Shown: positions 49,831 through 61,749, counted from the stretch's first letter. The stretch is DNA of 64,000 bases from Opisthorchis felineus (GCA_004794785.1 SJOL01006476.1:737434-801433); one strand, 5' to 3'. The notes: a model not told the origin generated them from the sequence alone. Made by a program: numbers and translations.

Positions 49831-52610
49831 GCATACTACCGGCTTAAAGATTGCTTCTCTTTGAGACGCGCTATCAGTTCAGGGGAAAGACCTTCGGTAC
49901 GGGGATGTTCACCAGCAGACACCAACTAATCGGTTACAAACTACTGGACAGGAAAGTGAACATCTCATATGCACCTTATTTTTAAAAACTGAAAATCCTC
50001 ACGCGTCTTCTTGAACTTTAGTGAATATTCATTGGCTATGACGCAATTGAAAACGAACGCTGCAAAGCCGTTCCACAGGTTCCGCAATAAGCCCCATGGG
50101 GTGCACCTTCCATTAGAGGCGAGGCGGAGTTACGAGAAGTCTACACACTACTCGCAAGCCTCATCAGTAGCAACCGCCGTTACATCAGTAGAGTGCACGC
50201 ATCTCGGTAATGGTATACGAGAAAGAATTCCAGTTCACTGTTTCTGCTACTTACTCACAAGCTGTATACGTGTTTGTCCATAGCAGTGAGGGTGTAACAA
50301 AGTAGACCATTCGAAAACGAACCGCCACTGGCTGTTGAAGAAACCAGTGAAAAAATCACGATCAGAACGAATGTAAAATTCAGAATACTATCGATTGCAG
50401 ATGCATCGGAATCCAGTTAGGTGACCTACAACTGTACACTAAAAAGACGTTAGGTTGCTGGACATTAGTGTGATGCATTCGACTCAATGGCTCACTGATA
50501 CGTATTCCCCCTTCATACATTTCTTCACATCTATATCCCCAGTTCTTCTAACTGTAAAAGTGAATTATGATGAGTATAGTATAAATTTGAGATGCATTTT
50601 ACAAAAGGGCCTATCTTCACTACATTTGTTTTATCACAAACTGACAATATTCTTCTTTTTCCTAAAGTTGATCATCAAACTTTGTGTACCACCTTGGCTT
50701 CGGATCACTTCAAATCCCAAAATACTCGGTCAAATTAACCAAATGGTCCAGTAGTCTTGGACGATAAATAAGTTCTAGAATGGGCGAAATACACGCATTT
50801 GCAAACCAATTTGGCTTTTCGGGAGGTTCACCTAAAACCCAACTGAATCTCTTTTATGATTTATTACCCGTAGAAGTTTGATAAAAAGCTTTACAATAGT
50901 GGGTGTTTTCTTGAAAGCATCTTTTGGCAGCATGAAACAATTAAATTGTCAACAAGACCGAGTGAAAATAATTGTTTGCCTTTTGGCTAAATAATGCTAT
51001 TTGGTCCGGTGATGTAGGTTTTTTTACCGAGATTGAATATCAATCAGCACAACTTTGGGATCGAGATATTTAATTGAGATCCAGATGTAATATCAAGTAA
51101 AACATCTGTTCCCGAAAGCTCTCTGAAAGCTAGTACCAGAAGTATAATTCACATGAAATCAGCCAGATTAACCATTCTGGCTGCAATACAAGCCATATAG
51201 ATTAACCAGGTAAACGGATTTACAGGAAGACCGTTAAAAGTGGAATTTCAAACCAAGATGTGGGGACAGGTTCAAACGCAACGCCAACGTGAGGTGTTCC
51301 TGTGGGAGTAGGCCAATTTCACAACGAGGGGGACGTAAACGAACATGGCCGAGAGAGTCTTAACATTGCTTTGATTTCAGCCACAACAGTTGACAACCAG
51401 AGAAGCAGGATTTGGGCCGGCCGTGTTTTTTATTGCCTGTCGGTTCGGTTATGTGTGACATAGTTTGAAAGTTTTATCCCTTAACAACGTTGTCTGATAA
51501 CATGCTAACGACATCGTTTGCTTAAAGTCTTCCAAGCCTTATTCATTAAGTTCACAGACCTGGCTTGCTTGCCGTTGTGTTTACATGATTAGAACTCTTC
51601 CTGTTAAATTGCAAATTCTTTGCAGCTGGTATTACTGTGAGGGATATATTAGTCTGAATAATTCGCCTTTGAAATGAGAAACCAAAGTACAGGTAGTATG
51701 AGTGAAATGAGGCGTCCGAAGAAGGATTCGGACCGCCGACTTCCTGCTTACCGGACCGGTGCTCTACCGAATGGGTTACCGATGAGGCTATCTCTCCGTC
51801 TGGCCTGTGCATTTCAGCTTTGCAGCTTAGTCACCACACCTGTCCTATACGTGAACCCCATGTATGAGTTTCACTATGAGACTGACATTCATGCCGTACA
51901 GATCTCAAAGGATGTAGGTATAACTTGTTAGGAAGTTGAAGAGGATCATGAACTGGGAAGTCCAAGTACAAACAGAAGAGCACTTTCACAGGATTTTCTT
52001 GTTCTTGGATAACTTGAAAAATTTTCCACTGCGATTTGGAAGTTTGAAATATTTCACTATCCCATGAAACTAGAAGAAAAATGCGTATGTCTGACTGTAT
52101 TAACGTACAAGCTGGCTCTCATTGGTTCAAACTGAAGCTGGTTCTTCAACAGCTGAACACGTTAGCAGTTTGGCGGCTACTATGCACGGGACGATTCATG
52201 ACACCGAGATAAAACGCGCCCAACTAAATGACAACATCACATTCCACCAAAGAAAAGTCACAATGATCCTTTGAGTTTCAGTTCGTCCAGGTTAGTCTAC
52301 AAAGTGCGCATCCTGGATTGTGTATATCTGAGTTCTGTACTCACGGGCCATCTTCAGAAAAAGGTATTCTGACTGCCATTGTGGGGAACTTATTGAGGGA
52401 GAAAAACATTCTGTCACTAAATGCCAACTTGTTTTAGGTAACTGGCAAATAACTCGCAGAGAAATGCTGAAAGTATGCTCTAAATAAGAGGGCATCCCCA
52501 TGAGAAACAGTACGAGGCATTCAAAGCATCTTCTTGGATAGTGTAACCCTCTCGATTAACTAGTCTTTGCTTAGCACCTCATTGTTCAGCATAACTCAGA
52601 AACATTCACC
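49831..52610. other. Mostly unassigned sequence with two small repeat relics
   Basis: A family A fragment (minus orientation) lies at about 50778-50880, matching 'CATTTGCAAACCAATTTGG' and 'TCACCTAAAACCCAACTGAA'. A tRNA-Thr-like relic at 51712-51792 is listed separately. The rest carries only motif-free frames up to about 100 codons. Confidence 0.5.
51712..51792 (-). mobile_element. tRNA-Thr-like relic (family E SINE head or tRNA pseudogene)
   Basis: The minus strand has an A-box-like CATTCGGTAGAGCACCGG, an anticodon arm with loop CCGGTAA (anticodon GGT, Thr) and four of five stem pairs, and a B box GGTCCGAATCC. The acceptor stem and D stem do not pair, so it is not a working tRNA gene. Confidence 0.55.

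Positions 52611-52638
<28 letters not shown>
52611..52638. repeat. (AT)n microsatellite
   Basis: About 14 AT units, followed by a short interrupted 'GATATATATCTAG' segment. Confidence 0.95.
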
Positions 52639-52641
<3 letters not shown>

Positions 52642-53639
52642 TGATATATATCTAGACAAAAGGCCAATATGAATAGATACTATGTTTCAGGAAGTGGAAA
52701 AATTTTCCTAAGGTCATTCGATTATGTCAGACCTGGAGCATTTGGATAAACAATGAACCCTAGCGGCACTGTTATTCGTCCCCGGCCACTGTCATTTCAC
52801 GTCAAATTGAATAAGACGTTTGTGTAACACGACACAAAAGTCGGTAAAATATCCTAAATTTGCCATGGGTTGATTTCTTATGAATTGTTTGAATATGATA
52901 CCATATTTATCATCACCTAACCCAACATGACAAATAAGAGAAAGAAAAATATGGAATGTATTCTATTCTGTGATAGCTGCAGATAAAGCATTAATCAATA
53001 CAATTATTTCAGGCTGTTGAGAAGCTGTACGTGCACAAAACCACATGCTGAGATTTATAAAGTCAAGTGTAAGAAAGGGCTGCAGAAAAGGAGTCAGAGG
53101 CAATAGGGGTCTGTTTACTACATTTGTCAGAAATTCTCATGCTTGCCTAAAGCATGAGGAGAACTTGGTTGTGCAAAACTGGCCGAGCTTGATTCAGCAT
53201 GAAACGCTAAAATGCACAGAAGTTTCTGTAGTAGTGGGAGCCCTTTACACAACATGCGCCTCCACCATTCACTCCTTCAACTATGGCTGCCATGGGTTAA
53301 TTTTTACAAGAAATAATAATCATTTTCGTTCAGTCCCATATCTGAAGTTCGGATAAACTATTTCCACGCTTTCAGCTCAGGGTGAAAGTGGATAACAAAA
53401 ACTGCTGCAGGAACCTTAGTCTGCGGACTTGTAGAAGCCATCTATCTCTTGGGAGATTTATCTGCACCAGGTTGATTGGCTGTTGTATATGTCATACCAA
53501 GCCCGTGTCAACGCCAGTGAATAACATCATACAGTTCATGTGGTTTATACTGTCACTATTCTCGAAGATAACATTGCAGTGTGGTCGAGCTTCAGCAGAT
53601 TCCGTCCCAAACCAATGAACAACAGTCGCAATACACTCA

Positions 53640-55395
53640 GTCAATTGAAAACTGTTTGGTAAGGCCACAGTCGTCATGAATAAGAGTGACTATCTTCAGA
53701 AACTTAGACAACACGTATCTGATATGCCTTACCGACAAATTAGTAATGGGACGATTACGTCAACAATGAATAAGAGTGAGATTGAAGTTGGAAGGTATTT
53801 AAGATCAGTGGTAAACCATCAGGGGCGAGGCAAGTGGTATCGATTGTAGCCGAAAAGTGCAATACAACCACGACTTTATGGGTTGCCAAAAATTCCCAAG
53901 AAAGGTCCATCCATAAGACCAATAGTGGATAGCATAGATTCACCACCACATGAGTAACCAGATTACTGGCAGGTATCCTTAAACCACTTGCCAGCAAGTC
54001 ACCCACACACATCCAAAATTCGTATGAATTTGCTAGAAAAGTAGCTGGGTTTCAGTTAGAGCTAGACCAAGCTCTTGTTAGTTATGATGTCAACTCGATG
54101 TATACAACTGTCCCTAAAGCTGACGCTCTGGAAGTAGCGAGAAGGCCGTTATTGGCGGACAAAGCTGCAAGAACGAACGCAACTCTCCGTAGGCGAGATA
54201 GCTGAAGGCATAAAAGTATCTCTAAACCTCAGTAACTTTGTTTTTGACTCAGTTATATACTCTCATGAACTAGGTCTAGCGATGGGATATCCAGTATCCC
54301 CAATTTTGGCCAACATGTACATGGACGACTTTAAACAGAAGCCTTTAGACGGATTCTAGTGTCCGCCAATGGTTTTCTGGCGTTACGTAGATGACAGGTT
54401 CGTTGTGATAAGGCTGGATAAGGTTAACGTATTCTTTCAATATCTTAACACTGTGGTCCCTTACATTAGGATTAGCATGGAGCTAGAGTCCACATCGGGT
54501 ACACTACCCTTCCTTGACTACCTGACACACACGAGTGGTGGGAAATTAAAAACCAACGCGGTTTTAATCTACTCCTTAGCACACCCAAAAGCAGTATATG
54601 CTAGTGTGGTTTTAGCGATGCTTAGTAGAATTAGAGCAATGTGCACAGAGGGGGTCGACCGAAGAGCAGCACAACTTGAAGTAAAAAAAGCGGCTTCAAG
54701 ATATCGGATACCCAGTGGGTTTAATTAAGCAGCTACTAAGACGGGCATTGGACCCCACATGGAGTGGATTGGAACAGCAGTCATTTCATACAAAACAGGG
54801 ACATCTGAACTCATTAGAAAAGTACTGAATACGGTTAACATAAAAGTAGCATTCTAGAAGGGAAAGACTTCACGCTCAGTGTTAGTGCAGTTGGAGGATT
54901 GCCTTTCGGTTGATAGGACCAAGAACTTTGTATACAAAATAAAATGTAACGACTGTACGAAGATTTATATAGGTCAGGCAGCCAGGTAATTGCACACCAG
55001 AATCGGTGAGCATAAGCGATGCATTAACAGACCACCGAGAAACGTAGGTGAATATCAGGCGATACTCAAAGATTCGGCAATGGCAGAGCATGCACTAGAC
55101 ACTGGGCACAGGATAGATTTGGAGAATGTGAACATTCTGATACAGTGACTAAGGTTCACACAACAGCGACTGGTGGCCGAGGCGGTGGAAATCGCTAAGC
55201 ATCCCAGCGTGAATAGAAGAGAGGACGTAGGATGGACAAGCGTGTGGAGAGCGGTTTTAGATCAGCCGAGATGGTCTGGGTTCAAAAGTGCAAAATACAA
55301 ACAGAGTAAGATTCAGTTAACCATCACCCACCTCCCAATCCCAAACCAATTGTCCCGGCACCCCTCGACGAACACAGGCAAATAAAATCTGTGAA
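53640..55395 (+). mobile_element. Penelope-like retroelement with GIY-YIG endonuclease (decayed)
   Basis: The domains appear in Penelope order on the plus strand, in shifting frames. GKATVVMNKSDYLQKL occurs at about 53658. RLYGLPKIPKKG…IRPIVDS (about 53868) is the RT finger region. SYDVNSMYTTVP (about 54078) is motif A with its catalytic Asp. GLAMGYPVSPILANMYMDDF (about 54271) and FWRYVDDRFVV (YVDD at 54384-54395) are motifs B and C. The Cys-x2-Cys linker with KIYIGQ (about 54930-54975) and LHTRIGEHKR form the GIY-YIG nuclease. The C-terminal AEAVEIAKHPSVNR block lies at about 55176-55215. Frameshifts near 53960 and 54170 and several stops kill it. A hammerhead follows at 55641. Confidence 0.92.
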
Positions 55396-55640
55396 CGACC
55401 CCTAAGAGGAATATCCCATTAATGTGTCCTAGACCGGAAGAGCAAGGCTGCACAATCCAGTTTCAGCTTGAAGACAATCTCCCCTGAACAATCTATGGTA
55501 AATGTTAGTTATCCCCACTAGCCAACGAACAGGAACTTCAGACCGGCACCCAGCACTGATCAAGTCGTCTAGTCATAAGAAATCTCATGGATTGGTTCCC
55601 TCACCACCTTAAAACCCGATCAACCTGGTTACTTGCTCAT

Positions 55641-55684
55641 CTGGCCTGACGAAGCTTTTGTGTCTAAAGCGAAACGTTGCCCAG
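55641..55684 (+). ncRNA. Minimal type I hammerhead ribozyme of the Penelope-like element
   Basis: The core CTGACGA (55646-55652; position 7 is free) is followed by a five-pair stem II (GCTTT with AAAGC, loop TGTGTCT, one unpaired A before it), then GAAA (55671-55674). A two-pair, loopless stem III (AC with GT) leads to the cleavage triplet GUU, with cut predicted after 55678. Stem I pairs CTGGC (55641-55645) with GCC(C)AG (55679-55684), one C bulged. Penelope-like elements are known to carry such minimal hammerheads in their terminal repeats, and the position after the GIY-YIG domain fits. I did not find a matching 5' copy upstream of 53640. Confidence 0.75.
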
Positions 55685-55739
55685 CAACAAATCCACTGAT
55701 TGTTTACCAAACCTCTCTGGAACTAGTTCCATTATCCGT

Positions 55740-56810
55740 AATGCACTACTCATAAGGTTGCTGAAGATTCTTCTTCAGCCCACGACCGGTTTCGCCCTTC
55801 TTGGGCCTCATCAGGTAGGCGCAGTCCCCGAGTTTCCGTCAACCTTACGTTCTACTTGAAACCAAATTGCACGAAATTAGCTAATTACACTCATTTGCAA
55901 ACAAATTTGGTTTTTCGAGTGACTCACTTTGAACCCAGCTAAATCTCTCGTTTGTGATGTTTCTCGATGTCGTATCTCGAATATCGTTGCAACTGAAACA
56001 TGAGGCGGCCTGGTGCAGCACATTCAGTTGCCTGGAAACATCACAAACGGGAGATTTAGCTGGGTTCCAGGTGAGTCTCTCACAAAACCAAATTTGTTTG
56101 CAAGTGAGTGTTCGAATATATTATTCCATTACCGCCTTATCGAGGTGCAAGTTTTCCAATCGAAGACGGTTTTTAATATCTCATTAATTGAACTGGTCTT
56201 CTTCAGTCTGATTAATGGTTCAGACAGTTCTGTGTAAACTTTCGGCTAGAGTGACGTTATTTAGGGTCTTGAAATTATAGCCTCCGGGAAGATATGATAT
56301 TATTTCTGCGACATTCTTAGTTGCTTTGGCCTTGGATATTTTGCATAAGATGCAGTTGATCATCGTTTCCATCGTCACCAAAACTAACAAGTTCATTTGT
56401 TTATGGTGTTCGGAGCCTCGGGGACTGCACATACCTGATGACCCCAAAGGAGGGCGTGGGCTGTCGAACAGTTTTTCAGCAACTTTATGAGTAGTGTTTT
56501 ACGTCTAGCTAATGTACCGAGATAACTAGAATATCGTGCTAACTAAAAAATAAGGCAGTCTTGTGCAGAACATTCAGTTGAAGAGGAACACCGTGAAGAA
56601 AAAATTCGGATGGATTCAGCTGAGTGTCCTGTTAAAACCAAAATAATGGACGAATGACTAATTCCGTCCAATTTGAGTTCAAGTGGTACATAAGTGTGGG
56701 GGAAAATTGGAGGCTACTTCTAGATGATTAGCCCCAAAACATGCGAAACCGGTCGTGGGCCCTCTAATGGTTTTAAACAACGTTATGAGTAATGCATCCC
56801 GTCTAACAAG
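55740..56810. repeat. Family A cluster: palindrome plus tandem dimer
   Basis: A minus-oriented module (55740-55960) with the best ribozyme of the window passes into a plus-oriented arm to about 56110. The arms at about 55910-55963 and 56036-56090 (around 'CCCAGCTAAATCTC' and 'GAGATTTAGCTGGG') are inverse copies of about 50 bases with about 70 bases between. Two plus-oriented modules follow head-to-tail (56413-56660 and 56680-56810): the GTGGGC of their ribozymes lies at 56456 and 56755, a 299-base period. The first of these ribozymes lacks ten bases including the cleavage site, although its core CTGATGA (56435-56441) is intact. The second has an intact GCGAAACCGGTCGTGGGC 3' half but a disrupted core. 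Confidence 0.85.
55778..55820 (-). ncRNA. Type I hammerhead ribozyme of family A, nearly intact
   Basis: Minus strand, all conserved bases present. Stem I pairs GCCTAC (55820-55815) with GTGGGC (55783-55778), six pairs including one G-U. The core CTGATGA is at 55814-55808. Stem II is GCCC/GGGC with loop AAGAA and one extra G at its base. GAA(A) begins at 55793. Stem III pairs ACC with GGT without a loop, and the cleavage nucleotide C17 is at 55784. The cut is predicted between 55784 and 55783. The only blemish is the extra G in stem II. It lies about 95 bases from the Penelope hammerhead, on the opposite strand. Confidence 0.88.
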
Positions 56811-58409
56811 GTTCTACCGCTGCATCTGTTTCAGCAAATTTCCGTTGTTTCAGCTACCTGCAGCATTACTGAGAACTTTCAGAGTAAACTCTTGGCACCA
56901 CGATCGTTAGGTGGTGGCTACTTGTAGGTTCCCTCTTTTGTCTATGTACCAAATTTGCTGCATACTGTTCATGTGACCAGTCGGCATAGACTGTTGTTTT
57001 ACCTTTCATTGATTGATACTACAGCTCACGTATTCAGCCACCGTAATTGGTTCTTCTGACTGTATTAATTGTGTGCTGCGTCATATGCGTTCAGAACTAA
57101 GTTAAACACAAGATACAAATTACCATATCAGAACTTTCTTCTCCAGATACTATGGGTAATAGCTACGTTCAAGTTATGACAGGTTTGGTGAAGGTTGCGT
57201 TACGGGCACACAACTATGGAAAACCTAGTGAATCCAATAAATCAAATAACTATCCAATGGTCTCAGCCTATTAGTGCGTCCTTCTGAAGACACCCAGACA
57301 CGAGCAGGGCTCCTTTATAAGATTGGAAAGCAACCAGATATACTGCTTCAAGCCGTAACAGACTAGTGTCAGACATTATGGAATCTTTTGGGTAACAAGC
57401 AAATGTCGAAGGACCGAAGTGACTTATCACCTTTCATTATATACGCAGTATTCCACAGTAAGTGACCACAATTTCATGGCCTTGGTGGAGCCGGTTCACC
57501 ACCACTTTCGCAGTGCGAGATTTCGATTTACAACCTGGGGAACCGTTTCCTTCAGGAGCCACGACTGTCTACTCTGTGGCACATTGGGTCGTAAAGAGTG
57601 AACCTACCGCTCCCAAATAAGCTAGTCAGAAGGGCAATTTTCAGCAACCAGTCGGCTTGGCGTGACCCGAACAACCCCACCACTCAGGTCACATAATTTA
57701 CGGGGATACATACCACTTAGAACCTAACAGCATTGCAGCTTGACACAGTACCGGGTATAGCTATCATATCCCATTCAAACTGGAAGAAAATTATTCGACC
57801 GCCTTAGCAACCAAACGTTCACGCGGTTCACACGGTACTAGTATGCAAAAATACTGTGCTTCCATCTTCTTCTGCATCTGCGTAGGGCATGTTACATCAT
57901 AAATTGAAACTAGGATTTGTTGGGTATTGACTGAGTTAAAAAACTGAACATTTAGAATGTTTTTATAACTCGGTTTGTAATGTGAACTATGAGGATGGGT
58001 CATCTTCGTTTTGCACTAAATTTCTTGAAGATAACGCATCTACCCAGAAAGTAAGCCCATCCCCTCGTTCTGCTGTTATTCAGTCCCTCCTGAACCCATA
58101 TCCGGAGAAGTTTGAGGAATGGCTGGGTCGAGAAAGTAATAATAATGCTTAATCCTACTTCGTACCTGATCCCAAACTAGTTTTCGTTTTGTGCACAAAT
58201 GAAAGCGAGTGTGAGCAAGGCCTGATAGGCTGGAACACGCAGAGATTTTGTGCCCTTTGAATGGTTTCGCTTTTGCCGCCCCAATATGCACTTTAAAAAA
58301 GACTGGCGGTTCCACAAAAATAGGCGAAGGTATTCAACAGGTTTAAATGATGCTCGGTGAACTCATCAGTGTCGGCTTGAAGAAATACTAGTCAGGGGTT
58401 TGCTCAGAA
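56811..58409. other. Unassigned non-coding sequence
   Basis: No domain, repeat copy or RNA structure recognised; frames are 79 codons or shorter. Confidence 0.45.
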
Positions 58410-58560
58410 CGTTGCGATGGCAACATTATGAGTAGTGTTCCTTCAAGAAAACATACTTCGATATCTCGAATATCCTATCACGAGGTGGCTTTTGGGCAGC
58501 ACAGTTATTTGAAAAGAGGTTCATCTGAGATTCCCATGGGTCTTTTGTTAAAGCCACCTC
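58410..58560 (+). repeat. Family A repeat fragment
   Basis: Plus orientation: 'GGCAACATTATGAGTAGTG', 'CTTCAAGAAAACATACTTCG', 'ATATCTCGAATATC', 'CACGAGGTGGCTTTTGGGC', then the inner arm. It starts just after the ribozyme part, which is missing. Confidence 0.7.
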
Positions 58561-58924
58561 AGTTTCTAATTGAGTGTATTCTACCACTTCCAGCTCCTGA
58601 TGAGCTTTTTTCTGTGCTCAAATCTGTTGGATGTTTTTCAGAAATCAATTCCCTGGATGCCAGTCTTCATCTTGGAGTACGCAACTAATGTCAATAACTG
58701 TTCAGCATAAAGAATCACTGTGGTTTTTATAAGTTCAACCAGCTTCCTTTCGCATCACCAATCTGCCAACAAGTGCTCCTTACGGGTTTGTCGTTTGCTG
58801 TGGATAGACGGTGCACCTGTGGTGATCACCGCACTAGACAAAGCCTCGAAGCACATTGCACAAGTCCTCAGTCGGATGAAACTTTTGGATTCAGCATGCG
58901 TCTATAATTCACGCTGTCAGTTAT

Positions 58925-59397
58925 TTGGTACCCATCGTCTTGAGCGAGTTTATTAGGAATAAGCTCGCCTACGGCGACAGAAAATACTCCTGTTTTCCGT
59001 GGATGTCCTCTAAGAATGGTCAGGCTAGCCTGGCTTCGATCGCGAAAATCGCATCCATCCATATCGGACTATTTGCGCAATTCGGAGCTCCGGAGTTTCT
59101 GGTGGCATTACAACCCAAGGATTTCCTCGGTTTTCTTAAGAAATTCTACACTTACACACTAGCACTTGACACCCTGCCACTCTGAATCTTACGGTCGAGC
59201 TGAACGTTTTGTTGATGTCTTTAAACGGGAGGTTATAAATATGGGAAAGATTGGAAACAAAAAATGTGCACAGCGTTTTCTGGTCATTTCCAGTGGCACC
59301 CGATCGGAACCAGACCTCTCGGAACCAAATCGACAAGTCCCTGGTGAGTTGTTTTTCCAGAGAAGCATTTGTTGCCCTTGGGTGTAAGAATGCCTAT
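58925..59397 (+). mobile_element. Ty3/gypsy-type LTR retrotransposon integrase relic
   Basis: An integrase core remnant in two frames. The first (58925-59185) contains LFAQFGAPEFLV, typical of the segment before the second catalytic Asp, but the usual DNG motif is lost. The second frame (from about 59166) continues with PCHSESYGRAERFVDVFKRE, the segment with the catalytic Glu (of RAERFV), and PGELFF, as in gypsy integrases. LTRs, RT and gag were not found. An older flank at 58720-58924 may belong to it but shows no clear motif. Confidence 0.7.
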
Positions 59398-60904
59398 AGT
59401 GTGTAATTTTGGGAGAGACAATCACACGGAGCGATAACTCAGATGACGAGTCACGTGTTATCACTATTTTTTTCCTTTATGTTTTAGGTGAAGATTACCT
59501 TCAGCGAAATACTCTGCCTCACGTCGCCCAATTAGTCGTTCTTCACTTTCCAGGTCAGGAAAATTTGTCAGAATCCAGTTACAGCATTCGTCAAGACCAT
59601 CATGGTAGGGTCTTCTAGTGGCTGGCGAATTCAACAAAACTCGAGGGCGGCTGCTGTGGCCTAGCTGCTCTCCCAGTAATAAGCACCAGGTCATGTGATT
59701 GATGTGGTGACATAATCCCAGTTTACGTGACAAACGGCGAAGGGACTGTAAAACAAGGGCGACAAACAAGGAAGCATTTGTGCACCCCTAATGGTGTTGA
59801 AAAATGAGGATGCCTTTTTAAGGGTGTAACGGGCTATATTTTGCTGACACGTAACAACTATTTTATTCTAGGTACCAGATATTACTTCGATTGAACCGGC
59901 ACTGAGGAGGATCGGAATTAGCTATCCCTCCATCCTTCTCTGCGTGAACGAAGTTAATTAGTGAAATTCTCTTGTGAAAGCAACACGGGTGCCACATAGG
60001 TCACCAAATCAGTTGGAAAATTCTAGTCGTACAATCCAAGAGGCGATTAACTTCCCAATTCTTTCCAGTGGTTTGAAAGTGTACTTATTCAAACTCGTTG
60101 TCTCTGTGAAGTCGGATAAGACTGTGCTTTACGTTCGTTCACTTAGGAGCCAGTTTGGCATCTAGAAACCAGTGTACAATAGGTTAGTACACAAAGGAAC
60201 AGTGTGTAAACTACGAGCCACATACTCCGTTGGGTGAATTAGTCGTCCCTCTGGTACCTCAGCTCCATAACCCTCCCAGTTTAGGTGTGTTGGACAGCCT
60301 GTCTGATGATAATTGATGATCCGCTGTGTTATCTAGCCTTAGCTGTCTCACCTCAAACGGCGACTGATATAACAAGGAAATGAAGGAGGGCCTTGTCGAA
60401 TGCATTTCGGATATCTGGATTTGTGGTTGTAGGGAACTCGACAATATCCTCATCTAATACTGTGGTTGTAAAGTTGACTAGAGGTTGACAGTGTGTCTAT
60501 GTACTTGAATTGCGACCATTTTGTTCAAACTCACTAGTGGAGTCTAGCAGTCATACAAAACAAGTGCAAAGCCAAAACCTGATAGAAGCGATACGTAGTC
60601 ATTCGTTTTATTCCATTCAAGTTCTTGAGTTGTGTGGTTGAATTCCTGAGGTATTTACAGTTGAGCGGTTGGTGATGACAGCAAAGTGAAACAGGAGGCC
60701 AGACAGAAATTGCTGACACTGAAGTATTATCACTCATTACGTATGATGATCCCATGTTTGTCACGGAGACCACAACAAACGAACACATTATTGACTATCT
60801 AGAGCGAGTTGCTGTGTTCCCTTCTGACCATAACTTGGGCGTGCTTGCTATCGGATGGAAAATAGTCAAGCGAGGCGCCATTCACTGATGAAATTTATAC
60901 ACCA
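59398..60904. other. Unassigned sequence downstream of the gypsy relic
   Basis: Possibly decayed 3' part of the same retrotransposon up to about 60170, but I cannot point to a motif. Nothing else recognisable. Confidence 0.35.
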
Positions 60905-61090
60905 ATCCCTCCATGCTACAAGGGGACACTGTATGGCTGCTCTATCTTGGTTCTGAATCGTCAGTAGTAGGCATCCCACAAATTTGTGGGAAGATTTGAA
61001 CCCGCAAATTTCGATTCAGCAACTGAATATAACCTTCAGTTACGAACGTTTGGTTAACCATGTGGTTTAGTACACAAAATGTGGCGCCAC
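60905..61090 (-). mobile_element. Family B SINE, diverged copy B14
   Basis: The minus strand has the leader end (AGTGGCGCCAC), tRNA-like head (ACATGGTTAACCAAACG), B box (GCGGGTTCAAATC) and hammerhead region (60925-60976) with core CTGACGA, cleavage A and the CAGTG of stem I. GAAA has become AGAG. Confidence 0.7.
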
Positions 61091-61749
61091 TTCTCTTCAC
61101 TTAAGCAAATGCTGGCACCTTATCTGATCCTGGCTTACTCCGCTGACTGCCCAGACTACCGCACAAATTATCGGATGTTCTCCCCTCCGAGCAGAATAGT
61201 TGGATTCTGCCGTAAATGGGAAAATTCCTGAGTGTAAAATCGTCCTTGCATGCACAATGAAATTCATGTCTACCCACGATGAATGGCTGTCAGTGTCTAC
61301 AACTTCATCCTCCACTGAGTGGATGGTGCTAACCTGCGGGGCCATCAAGCCTAATAAAAATCCTTATTCCAACGTCTTTTGTTAGTTTATTGATGAGTCA
61401 ACTGGTTTACAGCCCTCGCAACTTATGCTTCAGATTCACAGTTCTTTGGGATTCTAATTTGAGTTTTTCAGCCGAGAGCTCTGTGCCTGTGAACCGTTCC
61501 ACATACAAGTCTGTTAAGGTTTTAAGCCATCCGTCAAAGATGTGATCTGCTTGACTGTAAAACGAGTCGGTCTCAATAACGATTGACTGAACATGGCATT
61601 GCTTCTCTTTAACTTTCGAAAGTTTCGGGGCATAAAAAGGACGTTTAGGAGTTAGGTTTACATACCAGTGGTGGAACTTAGACCTGACACGGTCCAAGTG
61701 AATACAAATGATGCTTGGTGTTAGCGATAGATTCAATCGAATATCAGCT
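61091..61749. other. Unassigned; includes one 119-codon open frame
   Basis: A minus-strand frame (61766 down to 61407) has a charged, coiled-looking C-terminal half, but its first codons lie in the family A repeat that follows. No splice evidence or domain supports it as a gene. Confidence 0.4.

Noticed and set aside
58586..58625. CTGATGAGC…TGTGCTCAAAT resembling the Penelope hammerhead
   Set aside because: The GAAA block and a convincing stem II are absent; possibly a very old relic, but too weak to call.
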